Origin: Burkholderia cepacia
GTDB lineage: Bacteria > Pseudomonadota > Gammaproteobacteria > Burkholderiales > Burkholderiaceae
DNA length: 64,000 nucleotides
Assembly (NCBI RefSeq): GCF_001718835.1
Contig: NZ_CP013443.1
Location: 1,178,001 to 1,242,000 of the forward strand
Reading direction: 5' to 3'
This document shows positions 1 to 8,325 of this stretch, piece by piece. The notes beneath the pieces are model-generated. The model was given only the letters and a program-made list of their open reading frames with translations, was not told the DNA's origin and searched no databases. Within the stretch, counting starts at the first letter, position 1; each line of letters opens with the position of its first letter. The position numbers and the translations under genes were made by a program.

Positions 1-388
1 GCGGAACCACCGTGTCGCATCCGGCCGGCATCGGCGCGCCCGTCATGATGCGGATGCAGGCGCGCACGGGCACGGTGCCGTCGAACGGATGGCCGGCGAA
101 CGCCGCGCCCGCGATCGCGAGCGTCACGTCGCCGTCCGGCGACGCGTGCGCGCATTCGCCGCCGTCGAACGCATAGCCGTCCATTGCCGAGTTGTCGTAC
201 GCGGGAATGTCGAACGGTGCGTTCACGTCGGCCGCGAGCACGCGGTCGAGCGCTTCGCGCAGCGCCACCGTCTCGCACGCCGCGACGGGCACGGCGAAGC
301 GGCACGCGAGTGCCTGCGCGTCGGCGAGCGACAGCGGCACGTCGTGGTCGGCTGCGGATCGGGAGGCGGGCGAGGATTGCGTGATCAT
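1..388 (-). CDS. moeA: Molybdopterin molybdenumtransferase MoeA (partial, N-terminal part)
   Basis: MoeA inserts molybdate into adenylylated molybdopterin, the last step of molybdenum cofactor synthesis in the cytoplasm. Only about 129 N-terminal residues are inside the window; the gene runs off the left edge. The reverse-strand translation from the ATG at 386-388 begins MITQSSP and carries the family motif PAYDNSAMDGYA, followed by IRIMTGAPMPAG, both typical of the MoeA N-terminal domain. It lies downstream of mobA and moaA on the same strand after a 123-bp gap, consistent with a moaA-mobA-moeA unit. The start could differ by a few codons because no strong ribosome binding site is visible. 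Confidence 0.9.
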   Translation of the reverse strand, partial: MITQSSPASRSAADHDVPLSLADAQALACRFAVPVAACETVALREALDRVLAADVNAPFDIPAYDNSAMDGYAFDGGECAHASPDGDVTLAIAGAAFAGHPFDGTVPVRACIRIMTGAPMPAGCDTVVP

Positions 389-511
389 CAGTCGGACTGC
401 GCCGCAAGGCGTATCGGTTGGTGGCCGGGGTTCGTAGCCGGTTGGACGACGGCGGCGCGATTGCGCGGGGTCGCAGGCGGCGGGCGGCGCGCGGGAACCG
501 GGCCGGCGCCG

Positions 512-1129
512 TCAGCGGCGGGCCAGCGCGGCGAGTTCCTGCCAGGAGTTGGCATTGTAAAACGCACGCTCGTCGCGAAACTCGACTTCGACCGTCTTGT
601 GGCGTGCGTACCACGCACGCACCTTGCGGTCGCCGGCCGCGAGCCGGGCGGCGAGATCGTCGGCCAGCGACGTGCGCAGCAGCGCGAACGTCGGTTGCGG
701 CGAGCGCGCCTGCTGCGCGTCGACCGTCACGGCCATGGCGACGTCGGCCTGCTGCGCGTCGAGCGCCGCGTGCAGCCGTGCGACGAGGTCGGTGGGCAGG
801 TAGGGCGTATCGCATGGCGAGCACGCGACGAGCGGTGCGCGTGCCGCCCGCATGCCGGCGAGCAGGCCCGCGAGCGGGCCAGGGAAGTCGTGCGTCGCAT
901 CGGGCACCACGCGCGCGCCGAACGGCGCGCCCAGTTCCGCATAGTGCTCCGGATGGCGATTCGCGCTGATCAGCGTTTCGTCGACCTGTGGCGAGAGACG
1001 GCGCAGCACGTGCAGCGCGAGCGGCGTGCCGTCGAGCAACTGCAGGCCCTTGTCGACGCCGTCCATGCGCGTGGCACGCCCGCCCGCGAGCAGCAGGCCG
1101 GCGATCGACGGGAGCGGGGCAGCGGCCAT
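512..1129 (-). CDS. mobA: Molybdenum cofactor guanylyltransferase MobA
   Basis: MobA transfers GMP from GTP to Mo-molybdopterin to make the bis-MGD form used by nitrate reductase and related enzymes. The 205-residue protein has the nucleotide-binding start GLLLAGGRATRMDGVDKGL near residues 10-30, the aspartate-containing segment CSPCDTPYLP near residue 105, and a length usual for MobA (about 195-210). It starts 6 bp after the moaA stop, so translation is probably coupled. The three genes moaA, mobA and moeA cover early, middle and late steps of one pathway. Confidence 0.93.
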   Translation of the reverse strand: MAAAPLPSIAGLLLAGGRATRMDGVDKGLQLLDGTPLALHVLRRLSPQVDETLISANRHPEHYAELGAPFGARVVPDATHDFPGPLAGLLAGMRAARAPLVACSPCDTPYLPTDLVARLHAALDAQQADVAMAVTVDAQQARSPQPTFALLRTSLADDLAARLAAGDRKVRAWYARHKTVEVEFRDERAFYNANSWQELAALARR

Positions 1130-1135
1130 CGCGCG

Positions 1136-2248
1136 TCAGCCGCCGATATACGACATTTCGACACGCTTGCCCGCGCGCTCGGCCGCCGTGTCGGCCATGG
1201 CGCTGCCGCGCAGCTGCGAATAACGGTCGGTGCGGGCCTGCCAGATGCGGGCGATCGCGGTCGCGATCTCGGCGTCGCTCGCGCCGCCGCGCACGAGTGC
1301 ACGCAGGTCGTGGCCCGTCGACGCGAACAGGCACAGGTACAGCTTGCCTTCGGTCGACAGCCGCGCGCGCGTGCAGTCGCCGCAGAAGGCCTGCGTGACG
1401 CTCGAAATCACGCCGATCTCGCCGCTGCCGTCCGCATAGCCCCAGCGCTGCGCGGTTTCCGCCGCCGTGTGCGGCTCGAGCGGTACGAGCGGGAAGTGTT
1501 CGGCGATGCGCGCGATGACGTCCGCCGACGGCAGCACCTCGGTCATGTTCCAGCCGTTCGACGTGCCGACGTCCATGTATTCGATGAAGCGCAGGATCAC
1601 GCCCGTGCCGCGGAAACGCTCCGCCATCGGCAGGATCTCGCTGTCGTTGGTGCCGCGCTTCACGACCATGTTGACCTTGAGCGGCGCGAGGCCCGCGGCC
1701 TGGGCCGCGAAGATGCCGTCGAGCACGTCGGCGCTCGCGAACTCGGCATCGTTCATGCGCTTGAACAGCGTGTCGTCGAGCGCGTCGAGGCTGACCGTCA
1801 CGCGCGTGAGCCCGGCGTCCTTCAGCGCGCGCGCCTTGCGTGCGAGCAGCGAACCATTGGTCGTGAGCGTCAGGTCGAGCGGGCGGCCGTCATGCGTGGT
1901 CAGGCGGGCGAGGCGCTCGATCAGGAATTCGAGATTCTTGCGCAGCAGCGGCTCGCCGCCCGTGATGCGGATCTTTTCGACGCCGTGTGCGACAAAGAGT
2001 CGCGCCACGCGTTCGATTTCCTCGTGCGTGAGCAGCGCGCTGTGCGGCAGGAACGGGTAGTCCTTGTCGAAGACGGCGCGCGGCATGCAATACACGCAGC
2101 GGAAGTTGCAGCGATCCGTCACCGAAATGCGCAGGTCGCGCAGCGGCCTGGCGAGCGTGTCGGCCAGCGTGCCGTCCGGGGCGTGCGCGACGCCGGAGAC
2201 GTCCGGCATCCCGCTGACGTCGGCGAGGGGAATGATGCGTCGGGACAT
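1136..2248 (-). CDS. moaA: GTP 3',8-cyclase MoaA (radical SAM)
   Basis: MoaA, with MoaC, converts GTP to cyclic pyranopterin monophosphate, the first step of molybdenum cofactor synthesis. The 370-residue protein has the radical SAM cluster motif RCNFRCVYC near residues 46-54, the SAM-binding segment ITGGEPLLRKN, and the C-terminal second cluster cysteines in FCGDCTRARLS and the later LYLCLF. It ends in Gly-Gly, the family's functional C-terminal tail. About 45 residues precede the usual core, common in Burkholderia relatives. It is the first gene of the minus-strand moa-mob-moe unit; the gap to rne holds a shared terminator. Confidence 0.96.
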   Translation of the reverse strand: MSRRIIPLADVSGMPDVSGVAHAPDGTLADTLARPLRDLRISVTDRCNFRCVYCMPRAVFDKDYPFLPHSALLTHEEIERVARLFVAHGVEKIRITGGEPLLRKNLEFLIERLARLTTHDGRPLDLTLTTNGSLLARKARALKDAGLTRVTVSLDALDDTLFKRMNDAEFASADVLDGIFAAQAAGLAPLKVNMVVKRGTNDSEILPMAERFRGTGVILRFIEYMDVGTSNGWNMTEVLPSADVIARIAEHFPLVPLEPHTAAETAQRWGYADGSGEIGVISSVTQAFCGDCTRARLSTEGKLYLCLFASTGHDLRALVRGGASDAEIATAIARIWQARTDRYSQLRGSAMADTAAERAGKRVEMSYIGG

Positions 2249-2332
2249 GTTGAAAGAAGTGCGAACCAGACCTCTATTTTAGCCGCAAGCGCCGGGGCGG
2301 GCTGCGGGCGGAAAACCCTCGGCGCGGACGTG

Positions 2333-2358
2333 AAAAAGCCCGCCGAAGCGGGCTTTTT
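2333..2358. terminator. Rho-independent terminator of rne
   Basis: A perfect stem of AAAAAGCCCGC with its complement around a short loop is flanked by A-runs and T-runs, so it would work in either direction. It lies 18 bp past the rne stop codon, on the rne coding (minus) strand, and upstream of moaA. It most likely ends rne transcription and insulates the moaA operon. Confidence 0.85.
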
Positions 2359-2375
2359 CGTGACGGCGGACGCGA

Positions 2376-5300
2376 TCAGTGATGCGTCGTTTCGACCTGC
2401 TGCATCGGGGCCGAATCGACCGGCGGCAGTGCCTTGCGTTCGCGCGGCACGCGAGCCGGACGCGGGAGTCGCGACGCGGCTTCCTGCGCAGCGGCGAACT
2501 TGTCGGCGTCCGTGTTCACCCAGACGAGCCCGGCTTGCGTCAGCACCGACTCCAGGCTGGCCGAGGCGGGCGCCGCGGCAGCCGGTTGCGCTTGCTCGAC
2601 GACCGGGGCGGCCACGGCAGCCTCGACCGGCGCCGCTTCGACGCGAACCGGCTCGGCTGCCACCGCCGGGGCGGTTTCGACCATCGCGACCGGGGCGACT
2701 TCGGCGACCGGTGCAGGTTGCGGCGCTGCGACGGCCGCAGGCGCTTCCGGCACTTCCAGCGCATCGTTCGGCGAGACTGCGACCGGGGCGGGGCCGGCTT
2801 CGGCCGCAGCGACCGGCGCAGCGGTTTCAACCGGTTGCGCCGCGACGGCGGGTTCGACCGCGGTGACCGCCGGTGCGGGCTCGACGCGAGCCGGTTCCGG
2901 CTGCATGTCGGCAGCGGCCGGCTCTGCGTGCGCGGCCGCTTCCGCAACGACGGCGCCGGCTGCCGCGACAGCCGCCGCGACTGCCGGTGCTGCCGCGTGC
3001 GGCGCTTCGGCGACCGGTGCTGCATGCGCCACGGGCTCCGCTGCCGGTGCGACAGCGGCTTCGCCTTCAGCGCCTTCCGCTGCGTGGTCGACGACCGCGC
3101 CGTCTTCCTCGCGCTCGCGACGACCGCCGCGGCGGCCGCGACGGCGACGGCGACGTTCCTCGCCATCACGCGCGCCGGCTTCCGCGTCGGCCGTCACCTC
3201 GGCGCCCGGCAGGGCAGCGGCCTTGCCGGCTTCCGGTTCCGGATGCGTTTCGCCACGGTTGACCGTTTCGAGCGTAGCCGCATGCTGGGTCGGCTTGCGG
3301 CGCTCGCCGCGCTCGCGACGTTCCTGGCGTTCGCCACGGCCGGCTGCTTCGACGCCTTCCGGCTGCTCGGCACGCTCGAGCGGTTCGCGGTTCTCACGCG
3401 GTTCGCGGGTTTCGCGGCCCTCGCGCGCTTCACGCGGCTCGCGTTGGCCACGGCCCTCGCGACCTTCGCGACCCTCACGGCCTTCGCGGATCTCGCGACC
3501 TTCACGACCTTCACGACCTTCACGACCTTCACGACCTTCACGCGGCTCGCGTGCTTCACGCACTTCCTTGCCTTCGCGTTCCTGGCGTTGCGACTGGCCA
3601 CGGCCTGCCGCGGCCTGGTCGCGGCCGCCTTGTGCCTGCTGGGCGCCGCCGCGACGGTTGCGGTTGCGATCGCCGCCACGTTCGCCGCGTTGCTCGGACT
3701 TCTCGGTGCGCTCGCGCGCCGGGCGGGCGGCCTGCTCTTTCACGGGGGCCGGAGCCGGGGCGGGCGCGGGCGCCGGCTGCATGCCGAACAGGCCCTTCAG
3801 CCAGCCGATGAAACCGCCGCTTGCAGCGGCGGCCGGGACGGGCGCGGGCGTCGGCTCGGCCGGACGCTGCGGTGCCGGGCTCGGCGCCGGACGCTCGGGC
3901 GTGATGCCCTTGACCGCGGCTTCCTGCTTCGGCTTCACTTCCGCCGCGCGCTTGCTGTAGCCGGTTTCCGACTCCAGTTCGCGGGCCGCTTCCTCGGCCA
4001 TCTTCCAGGATGCGCGCGGATCGTCGAGACGTGCGTCGTCGTGGCGCAGGCGCTCGAGCTTGTAGTGCGGCGTATCGAGGTGCTTGTTCGGGATCAGCAC
4101 GATGCCGACCTTGAAGCGCGACTCGATCTTGTTGATTTCCTGACGCTTTTCGTTGAGCAGGAAGGCGGTCACCTCGACCGGCACCTGGCAGTGGATCGCC
4201 GCGGTGTTTTCCTTCATCGCTTCTTCCTGAATGATCCGCAGGACCTGCAGCGCGGACGATTCGGTATCGCGGATGTGGCCGGTGCCGTTACAGCGCGGGC
4301 AGGTCACGTGGCTGCCTTCCGACAGGGCCGGACGCAGGCGCTGGCGCGACAGTTCCATCAGGCCGAAGCGGGAGATCTTGCCCATCTGGACGCGCGCGCG
4401 GTCATGCTTGAGCGCGTCTTTCAGGCGCTGCTCGACTTCGCGCTGGCTCTTCGCCGATTCCATGTCGATGAAATCGATCACGATCAGGCCGCCGAGGTCG
4501 CGCAGGCGCAGCTGGCGGGCGACTTCGTCGGCCGCTTCGAGGTTCGTGCGGGTTGCCGTTTCCTCGATGTCCGCGCCCTTGGTCGCGCGCGCCGAGTTCA
4601 CGTCGATCGCGACGAGCGCTTCGGTGTGGTCGATCACGATCGCGCCGCCCGACGGCAGCGGCACCGTACGCGAGTACGCGGTTTCGATCTGGTGCTCGAT
4701 CTGGAAGCGGGAGAACAGCGGCACGTCGTCGTGGTAGCGCTTCACCTTCGCGACGTTGTCCGGCATCACGATATCCATGAATGCGCGGGCCTGATCGTGG
4801 ATCTCGTTCGTATCGATCAGGATTTCGCCGATATCGGGCTGGAAATAGTCCCGGATCGCGCGGATCACGAGGCTCGATTCCAGGTAGATCAGCATCGGCT
4901 GGCCGGGGTTGCCGCTTTGCGACGCCGCTTCGATCGCGCGCCACAGTTGCAGCAGGTAGTTCAGGTCCCACTGCAGTTCCTCGGCGCTGCGGCCGATGCC
5001 CGCGGTACGGGCGATCATGCTCATGCCGTCCGGAATCTGCAGTTGCGCCATCGTTTCGCGCAGTTCCTGGCGCTCGTCGCCTTCGATCCGGCGCGACACG
5101 CCGCCGCCGCGCGGGTTGTTCGGCATCAGCACCAGGTAGCGGCCGGCGAGCGAGATGAAGGTGGTGAGGGCGGCGCCCTTGTTGCCGCGCTCTTCCTTCT
5201 CGACCTGGACGATCAGCTCCTGGCCTTCGCGCAGCGCATCCTGGATGCGCGCGGAGCGCATGTCGATGCCTTCCTTGAAGTACTGGCGGGCGACTTCCTT

Positions 5301-5510
5301 GAACGGCAGGAACCCGTGGCGGTCTTCGCCGTAATTGACGAAGCACGCTTCGAGCGACGGCTCGATACGGGTGATGACACCTTTGTAGATATTGCCTTTG
5401 CGCTGTTCGCGCCCGGCCGTCTCGATGTCGATGTCGATGAGCTTCTGCCCGTCGACGATGGCGACGCGCAGCTCCTCCTGCTGCGTCGCATTGAACAGCA
5501 TGCGTTTCAT
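2376..5510 (-). CDS. rne: Ribonuclease E
   Basis: RNase E is the membrane-associated endonuclease that starts mRNA decay and matures rRNA and tRNA; it scaffolds the degradosome. The start is set at the ATG at 5508-5510 (MKRMLFNATQ), the conserved RNase E N-terminus; the frame is open for another 153 codons upstream but those look non-coding. The 1044-residue protein has an S1 domain near residues 36-125, catalytic aspartates in AIDVNSARATKG (about D303) and IVIDFIDM (about D346), and the zinc-link CPRCNG near residues 402-407. From about residue 540 the tail is low complexity: Arg/Glu/Gly-rich with EGR repeats, then Ala/Pro/Val-rich, ending with a conserved-looking motif. The tail would bind RNA and partner enzymes. 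Confidence 0.96.
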   Translation of the reverse strand: MKRMLFNATQQEELRVAIVDGQKLIDIDIETAGREQRKGNIYKGVITRIEPSLEACFVNYGEDRHGFLPFKEVARQYFKEGIDMRSARIQDALREGQELIVQVEKEERGNKGAALTTFISLAGRYLVLMPNNPRGGGVSRRIEGDERQELRETMAQLQIPDGMSMIARTAGIGRSAEELQWDLNYLLQLWRAIEAASQSGNPGQPMLIYLESSLVIRAIRDYFQPDIGEILIDTNEIHDQARAFMDIVMPDNVAKVKRYHDDVPLFSRFQIEHQIETAYSRTVPLPSGGAIVIDHTEALVAIDVNSARATKGADIEETATRTNLEAADEVARQLRLRDLGGLIVIDFIDMESAKSQREVEQRLKDALKHDRARVQMGKISRFGLMELSRQRLRPALSEGSHVTCPRCNGTGHIRDTESSALQVLRIIQEEAMKENTAAIHCQVPVEVTAFLLNEKRQEINKIESRFKVGIVLIPNKHLDTPHYKLERLRHDDARLDDPRASWKMAEEAARELESETGYSKRAAEVKPKQEAAVKGITPERPAPSPAPQRPAEPTPAPVPAAAASGGFIGWLKGLFGMQPAPAPAPAPAPVKEQAARPARERTEKSEQRGERGGDRNRNRRGGAQQAQGGRDQAAAGRGQSQRQEREGKEVREAREPREGREGREGREGREGREIREGREGREGREGRGQREPREAREGRETREPRENREPLERAEQPEGVEAAGRGERQERRERGERRKPTQHAATLETVNRGETHPEPEAGKAAALPGAEVTADAEAGARDGEERRRRRRGRRGGRREREEDGAVVDHAAEGAEGEAAVAPAAEPVAHAAPVAEAPHAAAPAVAAAVAAAGAVVAEAAAHAEPAAADMQPEPARVEPAPAVTAVEPAVAAQPVETAAPVAAAEAGPAPVAVSPNDALEVPEAPAAVAAPQPAPVAEVAPVAMVETAPAVAAEPVRVEAAPVEAAVAAPVVEQAQPAAAAPASASLESVLTQAGLVWVNTDADKFAAAQEAASRLPRPARVPRERKALPPVDSAPMQQVETTHH
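3496..3540. repeat. Five exact 9-bp tandem repeats inside rne
   Basis: The unit CGACCTTCA occurs five times without mismatch, with degenerate copies on both sides (about 3430-3560). On the rne strand it encodes repeated Glu-Gly-Arg triplets in the disordered tail. Being a multiple of three, gain or loss of a unit would keep the frame, so copy number may vary between strains. Confidence 0.85.
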
Positions 5511-6233
5511 GAACGACTCCAGGCGGCTCCGCTGCCGGCGCCTCGCGGTTGTCAGTCGCGAGGGCGGGAACGACGGCAGGCCGCACCTTGTTGTGTTGTC
5601 ACAAGCACGCTGGAGCGGGAACGATGGCGGGGAGAATTGCCTGAAGAGGCGCTTGGGCCCCGAAAGACGGGGCCGGCGGCCGTAGGGCACCTGCGAATAC
5701 GGCTTCAAAGCACGGCGTTCACACACCGCACGCTGCACAAGCGCGCTAAGCCTGAGTCCGGGCATTGCCACGGGCGCGCGCAATGCGTCGCGCGCGCCGA
5801 CGGGCGGCAGATGCTGCGGCTTGGGCCGCAGCGGGGAGTATCGAATCCAGCCCGACTTTCCCGCTTGGGGTGTACTTCCCTGGTTTGACGTCGCCAAGTC
5901 CCGCACGCTTCGCGGGACCAAATCGGGCGCAACGCCGTAATTTTCGCAACCGGCAGCTTGCGGACGCACTTCGCGCCGCCTGGCTGCCGATCAAATTCTT
6001 TTCAACCAACTTTCCGTTACCGCGGCGCCTTGCCGACCGAATCCGCCTGTGGGCGCGATCCTTGCCGGCGAGCGGCGCCGTGCGTGCAACTTGCTGCATC
6101 TCTTTGATTAGGGGCGAGCAGCGGACCCCCGGCGCAAGTAAAATAGCGGTTTGCGCTTGCGCCTTGCCCGATTCGGTCGGGGCCGGCCGGTCAGGCCACC
6201 CACAACGTCAGGCTGGGCAAAATTATATTCAGT
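5511..6233. promoter_or_regulatory. Divergent rne-rluC intergenic region with rne leader
   Basis: This 723-bp gap separates divergent rne and rluC and holds no convincing gene; frames that cross it are extensions of rne or lack coding signals. A strong hairpin with stem GGCCCCG/CGGGGCC lies at 5656-5674, about 150 nt ahead of the rne start, and a second with stem GTCCCGC/GCGGGAC is near 5897-5918. Long structured rne leaders mediate feedback control of RNase E in enterobacteria; a similar role here is inference. Promoters were not assigned with confidence. Confidence 0.5.
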
Positions 6234-7238
6234 ATGAATGAGTTAGGCAAAATATCCCAGAATTCGGTCGCAAGCGGCCAGGTATCGATGATCGAGATCG
6301 ACGAAAACTCGGCCGGTCAGCGGATCGACAACTTCCTGTTGCGCGTCTGTAAAGGCGTGCCCAAAAGCCATATTTACCGGATCCTGCGCAGTGGCGAAGT
6401 GCGTGTGAACAAGGGCCGGATCGACGCGCAGTATCGGCTCGCGCACGGCGATATCGTGCGGGTGCCGCCGGTGCGGATGGCCGCGGCGGACCTCGCACGC
6501 GCCGACACGCCCATCGTGCCGCCCGCGAATTTCCACGTGCTGTACGAGGACGACGCGATGCTCGTCATCGACAAGCCGGCGGGGGTCGCGGTTCACGGCG
6601 GCAGCGGCGTCGCGTTCGGTGTGATCGAGCAGATGCGCCAGGCGCGCCCGCGCGCGAAGTTCCTCGAACTCGTGCACCGGCTCGACCGCGAGACGTCCGG
6701 GATCCTGATGCTCGCGAAGAAGCGCACGGCGCTGGTGGGCCTGCACGAGCAGATTCGCGAGAACCGGATGGACAAGCGCTACTTCGCGTGCGCGCACGGC
6801 GAATGGCAGCCCGACTGGGGGCGCCGTCGCGCGGTGAAGGCGCCGCTGTTCAAGTACTCGACCCCGGAAGGGGAGCGCCGCGTGCGCGTGCAGGACGACG
6901 GGCTGCCGTCGCATACGGTGTTCAACCTCGTCGACCGCTGGCCGGGCTACGCGCTCGTCGAAGCGGAACTCAAAACGGGGCGGACCCATCAGATCCGGGT
7001 GCACCTCGCGCATCTCGGCTTGCCGATCGCCGGCGACGCCAAGTATGGCGATTTCGCACTGAACAAGGCGCTGGCGCGCGCGAATGCGCAGCCTTCGTTG
7101 AAACGGATGTTCCTGCATGCGCACCGGCTGCGGCTCGCCCACCCGCTGACCGGCGAGGCGCTGCAGTTCGATGCGCCGCTGCCGGACGAGTGCCGGCGCT
7201 TCCTCGACCAACTCAGCGCATTGCGCGATACCGCCTGA
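6234..7238 (+). CDS. rluC: 23S rRNA pseudouridine synthase RluC
   Basis: RluC makes pseudouridines at 955, 2504 and 2580 (E. coli numbering) of 23S rRNA. The 334-residue protein has an N-terminal S4 RNA-binding domain (QRIDNFLLRVCKGVPKSHIYRILRSGEVRVNKGR, split here only for description; about residues 25-65) and the catalytic motif HRLDRETSG near residue 148, whose aspartate is the nucleophile. RluC rather than RluA/RluD is inferred from the S4 domain and the divergent rne neighbour, the classical rne-rluC pairing. The ATG at 6234 has no clear Shine-Dalgarno; the in-frame ATG at 6288 is a possible alternative start. It heads a plus-strand run of four genes. Confidence 0.9.
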   Translation: MNELGKISQNSVASGQVSMIEIDENSAGQRIDNFLLRVCKGVPKSHIYRILRSGEVRVNKGRIDAQYRLAHGDIVRVPPVRMAAADLARADTPIVPPANFHVLYEDDAMLVIDKPAGVAVHGGSGVAFGVIEQMRQARPRAKFLELVHRLDRETSGILMLAKKRTALVGLHEQIRENRMDKRYFACAHGEWQPDWGRRRAVKAPLFKYSTPEGERRVRVQDDGLPSHTVFNLVDRWPGYALVEAELKTGRTHQIRVHLAHLGLPIAGDAKYGDFALNKALARANAQPSLKRMFLHAHRLRLAHPLTGEALQFDAPLPDECRRFLDQLSALRDTA

Positions 7239-7255
7239 ACCTGAACCTGAACCGC

Positions 7256-7915
7256 ATGGCTCGACAGCAATTTGACCTGATCGTCTTCGACTGGGACGGC
7301 ACGCTGATGGATTCGACTGCGCACATCGCGCACAGCATCCAGGCCGCATGCCGCGATCTCGGCCTGCCCACGCCGTCCGACGAGGCGTCGCGCTACGTGA
7401 TCGGCCTCGGCCTGCGCGACGCGCTGCAGATTACCGCTCCGACCCTCGATCCGTCCGACTATTCGCGGCTCGCCGAGCGCTACCGCTATCACTATCTGCT
7501 CGACGACCAGCGCATCGAGCTGTTCGCCGGCGTGCGCGAACTGCTCGCCGAGCTGCGCGACACCGGTTATCTGCTCGCCGTTGCAACCGGCAAGGGCCGG
7601 GTCGGGTTGAATCGCGTGCTCGACCAGTCGAAGCTGACGAGCCTGTTCGATGCGACGCGCTGCGCGGACGAGACTTTCTCGAAACCCCATCCGGCGATGC
7701 TGCATGAGCTGTCCCGGGAACTGGGGCAGGATCTTTCCCGCACCGTGATGATCGGCGACACGACGCACGACCTGCAGATGGCCGCGAGTGCCGGGGCGGC
7801 CGGCGTCGGTGTCGCATACGGCGCGCACACGGCCGATGCGCTGGCTGCGCTCACGCCGCGCTTCGTTGCGCCGGACGTCGCGGCGCTGGCCGCGTGGTTG
7901 CGGGAGCACGCATGA
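7256..7915 (+). CDS. HAD-IA family hydrolase (phosphatase)
   Basis: This 219-residue protein is a haloacid dehalogenase superfamily phosphatase of the phosphoglycolate phosphatase type; its substrate is not known. Motif I is DWDGTLMDS (nucleophile aspartate near residue 12), motif II lies in VATGKGR, motif III in KPHPAM, and motif IV in IGDTTHD. A helical cap follows motif I. The start ATG at 7256 follows the rluC stop by 17 bp; the frame is open further upstream inside rluC but that part is a shadow. Its stop overlaps the next gene's start by 4 bp, pointing to translational coupling. The fixed neighbourhood with rluC suggests a housekeeping role. Confidence 0.88.
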   Translation: MARQQFDLIVFDWDGTLMDSTAHIAHSIQAACRDLGLPTPSDEASRYVIGLGLRDALQITAPTLDPSDYSRLAERYRYHYLLDDQRIELFAGVRELLAELRDTGYLLAVATGKGRVGLNRVLDQSKLTSLFDATRCADETFSKPHPAMLHELSRELGQDLSRTVMIGDTTHDLQMAASAGAAGVGVAYGAHTADALAALTPRFVAPDVAALAAWLREHA

Positions 7916-8313
7916 GCACGGCGCCGGACGCGATGCGCGTGTGCGCATCGGATGCCCTGGCCGACGGCGGTGCCGGCGTGCGCGTCGACGCGACGCTGCG
8001 CGGCGAGCAGGCCGTCGTGTTCTTCGTGCGCTACGAGGGGCGCGCATACGGTTACCTGAACCGCTGCGCGCATGTGCCGATGGAGCTCGACTGGGCCGAG
8101 GGCCAGTTCTTCGAATCGTCGGGCCTCTACCTGATGTGCGCGACGCATGGCGCGATCTACGAGCCGAACACCGGCAAGTGCGTCGGCGGCCCGTGCCGCG
8201 GCGGCCGGCTGCGGCCGGTCGAGGTCGACGAGCGCGACACGGCCGACGGGCGTGCGGTATTCTGGGTGCCCGACGCCGACCTGCGTCCCGCCGTTTCCGC
8301 CACGACCGACTGA
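7912..8313 (+). CDS. Rieske [2Fe-2S] domain protein
   Basis: A 133-residue single-domain Rieske protein of ferredoxin type. Cluster ligands are visible as CAH in NRCAHVPMELDW and CATH about 20 residues later (LMCATHGAIYEP), followed by GGPCRGGRL. No other domain or signal peptide is seen, so it is probably a soluble electron carrier or a regulatory redox protein; partner and substrate are unknown. The ATG at 7912 overlaps the HAD gene stop (ATGA), which decides the start over an upstream in-frame codon at 7894. The S49 peptidase gene starts 12 bp after its stop. Confidence 0.85.
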   Translation: MSTAPDAMRVCASDALADGGAGVRVDATLRGEQAVVFFVRYEGRAYGYLNRCAHVPMELDWAEGQFFESSGLYLMCATHGAIYEPNTGKCVGGPCRGGRLRPVEVDERDTADGRAVFWVPDADLRPAVSATTD

Positions 8314-8325
8314 CGACAACACCGC

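Noticed and set aside
2379..5888. A 1169-codon open frame opposite rne
   Set aside because: It is a by-product of GC-rich third positions and simple repeats in rne; the rne frame carries clear S1, catalytic and zinc-link motifs and the other does not.
6104..6144. TTGATT ... TAAAAT as an rluC promoter
   Set aside because: The spacer is 29 bp, far too long for a sigma70 promoter.
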